From NCBI GenBank assembly GCA_029204225.1, contig CM055110.1, forward strand, positions 37,268,960 through 37,332,959: a stretch of 64,000 nt of DNA, read 5' to 3'. Shown here piece by piece: positions 61,233-64,000 of the stretch. The DNA comes from Diphasiastrum complanatum (Eukaryota; Streptophyta; Lycopodiopsida; Lycopodiales; Lycopodiaceae). Made by a program: the position numbers and the translations under genes. The notes beneath the pieces are model-generated. The model ran no database searches and was not told where the DNA came from. It saw nothing but the letters and a program-made list of their open reading frames with translations. Within the stretch, counting starts at the first letter, position 1; every line of letters starts with the position of its first letter.

Positions 61233-61655
61233 CTATTCATCATCAGATCTTATATCAGATTCTATGGTAGTATTGTCATGAAGAAATTCTCTGCTAATGT
61301 ATGCATCTAATAGATGTGCATTATCCTTATTTCCACTAAGCTCAATATAAGTGGAATACAATGAATAATGGGAGCTCCTTAAAGGTACATTCCCATCAGT
61401 AAAGCCAAAATGGTTCAAAACATAAGATCTTTTGACAAAAATGATCTTATTTGTCTTAACAAATTTATGTCCTCCTAAATAAAATGATAAAGCTTTAACT
61501 GCATTATAAGACTCTCCCCGACCTGGGCTCAGCTTGGAATGAGCAATACCGATCTCACTCTTCAAGAAATGGCCAAAGATAGTGGCCCAGTCCACTGTCC
61601 CTCTAGGACGAGGATGCGTGTTGTCTGAAACCATCTCGTCACACAACAAAATCAT
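61233..61655 (-). CDS. Convergent ORF of unknown function
   Basis: A clean 140-residue frame on the minus strand whose stop lies about 110 bases from the stop of the transposase-like gene. It contains TVDWATIFGHFLKSEIGIAH, SYNAVKALSFYLGG and YSTYIELSGNKDNAHLLDAY and ends acidic. Just upstream an acceptor-like CTATTGCAG (about 61680) suggests it may be the last exon of a longer gene. I recognise no domain. Its tail-to-tail position suggests a second gene of the same mobile element. Confidence 0.5.
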   Translation of the reverse strand: MILLCDEMVSDNTHPRPRGTVDWATIFGHFLKSEIGIAHSKLSPGRGESYNAVKALSFYLGGHKFVKTNKIIFVKRSYVLNHFGFTDGNVPLRSSHYSLYSTYIELSGNKDNAHLLDAYISREFLHDNTTIESDIRSDDE

Positions 61656-61689
61656 CTATTATGAGAGCATCCTGCAATAGGAAATATGT

Positions 61690-62520
61690 TAGAAAAAACA
61701 CATTCAATGATTGAAAACATTCAAAATGCAAGGAAGGATTAAATACTTACACCATTCTTTATCATCAACAGCAACCAAATCAGGATGATCAATATAATGA
61801 CCACGTACTGAAGTGGAATCATTAGTGAAATGCATTAATGATGGACGAGGGAAGCCCATCTGGGATTGAAATGTCGTGATTCTTCATCGGATGGTCTGGC
61901 CTCGCCCATCCTTAGTTATATTTGATAAAGTCTTATTCAGGACATTCTTCACCGATCATAAGACCCTCCTCATCATCAAAATCAATACCAGCAACAAGGT
62001 CATCTGTCTCAAAATCTACAAAGTGGGAGAATTCGAAAATTGTGCCGGATAATAAGCATAGAACCTCGTCTCTCACGATAGTCAAAAAATTTACATAAAT
62101 CAGCAGTAGTAAGATATACGTCATCATTAATATAATATACAGACAAATTGAAAAAGACATTTCGAATCCTACCATAGATTTGGATTCATCATCAGATGTA
62201 TTTTGGCCAATGAAAGAATCCGGAGACGTCAGTATTTAAATCAATGAAGTCACTTTCTTTATCAAGAGTGTCGATAAGAAAGTGACTGATATCCTTAATG
62301 GATGACTGAACGAGGAGGGTTCAAAAAGGAGGGTCAGCAATAGGAAACTCATCATCAATCTGGGATCTGGAACTAAAAGAAAAAGTACGAAACCACTCTG
62401 ATTTCCACAACCTAATCGACATTTCTTGTTGCAATACGGACACATAGAACTACTTTTGAAAAGATCAAACAATTGGTGACATTCTATCCAATCTATGTCT
62501 AAAAGCTGGTAAGAAATAAC
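61690..62520 (-). other. Possible upstream exons of the convergent gene
   Basis: Minus-strand open stretches: LFDLFKSSSMCPYCNKKCRL with GCG after it (a Cys-rich, zinc-ribbon-like motif, about 62400-62470), a stretch with DDVYLTTADLCKFFDYRERR (about 62060-62130), and FPRPSLMHFTNDSTSVRGHY followed by GTAAGT (about 61750-61860). They are not joined by splice sites I can prove. They lie in the right order for one gene. Confidence 0.35.
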
Positions 62521-62749
62521 AGATCAGTATAATGCATGTACTGGAGTTGACCTAGTGAGAAAACAGGCTTGCTAAGTATATCTCTGAATTTGACATAATG
62601 TTCATAAAATTTGGTTGTGCAGTCCTGAAAACATGTAGATAATGGCCTGAATAGGCTGTGGAAGTAGTCCAGATTTCAGTAATCCCAAATTCACGTCAAA
62701 AAAGAACTCAAGCCTGATTCTCGTGAGGATGATGAGGAAGAGGCCCATG

Positions 62750-63420
62750 GCATAGCGTGAATATCGCACTTGTGCGTGCGGGAGAACCGAACCAAAACTA
62801 ACAATCAAAATGGCGCAGAAGATGGATATTATACGGCAGACAGATATAGAATATCGCACTTGTGCACGAGTAGGTATACTTACAAGCAAACGGACAGAAT
62901 GAACGTGCACAATAGCGATATGTCACGAATTTCGAGAACAGCAAAAGGTAAAAAATTATTCGGTTTCCGGGCCCTTTATACTAAATTTTCGCACATGTGA
63001 TCAACGGACTTATGACATGTGTCTACTTTCAATTCAACAACAGGCGTAGGCACGTGTGAGATGACACCTGCACACGTGTGAAATGGACACTAGACATATA
63101 TCGCTTGTTCATTCGCGTGCTTATAAGCACGTGTCGCTCTCGCATTCAATCGTACAAATCTCACACGTGTAGTGTGACAGAGTGACACGTGTCGCTCTCG
63201 ATTTGTCCGTACAACTCCCACACGTGTGACAGGATGTTCTTTCGCACGTGCGAACCCCGATATAAAATCACAAATTTTGATGAATTTTTTCACTTTTTCG
63301 CTCCGCATATCGCATTTGTGCGCGTCCTGCATGATCAAAATTCCTCCTAATACCTTCCATGCACACAGGTCGATACATCTTCCTACGTGTCACCCATATC
63401 GCACTTGTGCATCTTTTCTC
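62750..63420. repeat. Cluster of CACGTG-type palindromes and ATATCGCACTTGTGC repeats
   Basis: About 670 bases packed with two related short motifs: ATATCGCA(C/T)TTGTGC (at about 62762, 62851, 63307, 63398) and ACACGTGTG/GCACGTGT palindromes (at about 63050, 63074, 63129, 63160, 63186, 63218, 63244). Many contain the G-box core CACGTG. The cluster lies just upstream of the CENH3-like reading and downstream of the transposase-like locus. It could be regulatory or the subterminal repeat zone of the transposon. Confidence 0.6.
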
Positions 63421-63570
63421 AAATCTAATCGTTCTCTCTGATAATCGGCTCGCATAGGTCTGATATACCATACATTATGTCCGTACATAGCGGTCCTCTG
63501 CGAGTTCTTTATCATCCCTTCCTCTCATCCTAACCTTCACGCAAAGTCTGCTATCACGTAGTTCACGCCC

Positions 63571-64000
63571 ATGGATAGGAGAAAGCAGACAAGGAGAGAC
63601 TTCTTCTCTCCTGGCTCATCCTCATCTCCTGCAGTTGCCATCACACCCCCTGCTAGACCTAGAACGCGCAAACCGCAGCAGGTGGCTCTCTAAGATACAC
63701 AAGTATCAGAGGTCAACAACTCTGTTGATCCCAAGAGCTACATTCTACCGTGCTGTCCGGAAAATAACAAGAAATGATCTCGGACAACACGTTAGATTCA
63801 CACCGAGTGCTCTTCAGTGCCTTCAGGAGGCTGTTGAAGATTATATCTTTTTTTTTAGGATTCTTTTTTGCTTGCCATCCATACCAAGAGGGTTACCATA
63901 ATGCCCAAGGATTTTCAGCTTCTGATGAGAATGAGGGATAGGTATTGTAGGTTACATATATCTCAGCCTGCTGCTCCTAGACCAACTCCTGTAGATAGGG
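63571..64000 (+). pseudogene. CENH3: CENH3-like centromeric histone H3, frameshifted and intron-free as read
   Basis: Centromere-specific H3 replaces H3 in centromeric nucleosomes. From ATG at 63571 there is a basic tail (MDRRKQTRRDFF, PPARPRTRKPQQVAL) and, after a frameshift near 63690, the histone fold: KIHKYQRSTTLLIPRATF, RAVRKITRN, DLGQHVRFTPSALQCLQEAV. A second frameshift in a T run (about 63848-63858) precedes DSFLLAIHTKRVTIMPKDFQ, LLMRMRDRYC. LLIP, a loop 1 one residue longer than canonical H3, and the divergent tail and C-terminus point to CENH3 over replicative H3. The fold reads without introns, whereas plant CENH3 genes are normally intron-rich, so this may be a retrocopy. The 3' end is outside the window. 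Confidence 0.78.

Overview
This is a land-plant nuclear window. It carries one intact-looking housekeeping gene, a plant-type nuclear poly(A) polymerase on the minus strand, set in a dense, nested and decayed layer of Ty3/gypsy (mostly chromoviral) and Ty1/copia retrotransposons. There is also a LINE, a hAT transposon, a large non-autonomous LTR element and an unrecognised transposase-like gene. The species cannot be fixed from this sequence. TGGTATCAGAGC-type primer binding sites, chromodomain integrases and a poly(A) polymerase with spliced introns and a GPTEAD N-terminus all say plant. No bacterial, organellar, rRNA or CRISPR sequence was seen.

Layout. 1-10.7 kb: a minus-strand chromovirus split by a GC-richer LINE (1859-5939). 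The LINE is flanked by a 592-bp direct repeat of the gypsy integrase, and the chromovirus 5' LTR is interrupted by another nested LTR block. 10.7-14.3 kb: one arm of a dispersed 1.15-kb repeat, a gene-poor gap, then the RT part of a plus-strand gypsy. 14.3-20.1 kb: copia gag-protease (minus) and three gypsy fragments. 20.1-25.7 kb: non-coding, with the second 1.15-kb repeat arm in opposite orientation. 25.7-38.8 kb: the poly(A) polymerase gene (10 coding exons, about 620 aa), whose 6.1-kb GC-AG intron holds a hAT transposon and a fragment of the transposase-like family found again at 59-61 kb. 38.8-42.4 kb: no gene. 42.4-57.4 kb: copia gag, a gypsy-type LTR/leader/gag unit, a minus-strand chromovirus integrase, a copia pol interrupted by a complete 5-kb coding-free LTR element, and a gypsy integrase tail. 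57.8-58.9 kb: a 25-bp minisatellite. 58.9-62.5 kb: a spliced transposase-like gene with a convergent, unrecognised ORF. 62.7-63.4 kb: a cluster of CACGTG-type palindromes. 63.57-64.0 kb: an uninterrupted CENH3-like (centromeric histone H3) reading with two frameshifts, running off the window.

The main structural result is that about 34.3 kb (14,320-48,621), including the whole poly(A) polymerase gene, reads as an inversion. A gypsy RNase H domain is cut between its two halves at the two edges. At the same two points a copia GAG-pre-integrase domain is also cut between its two halves. Turning the segment round makes both domains contiguous to within a few bases.

Most elements carry stop codons of the TGG-to-TGA/TAG or CGA-to-TGA kind, as expected from long silencing and methyl-cytosine decay. 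Only the poly(A) polymerase looks like a working host gene.
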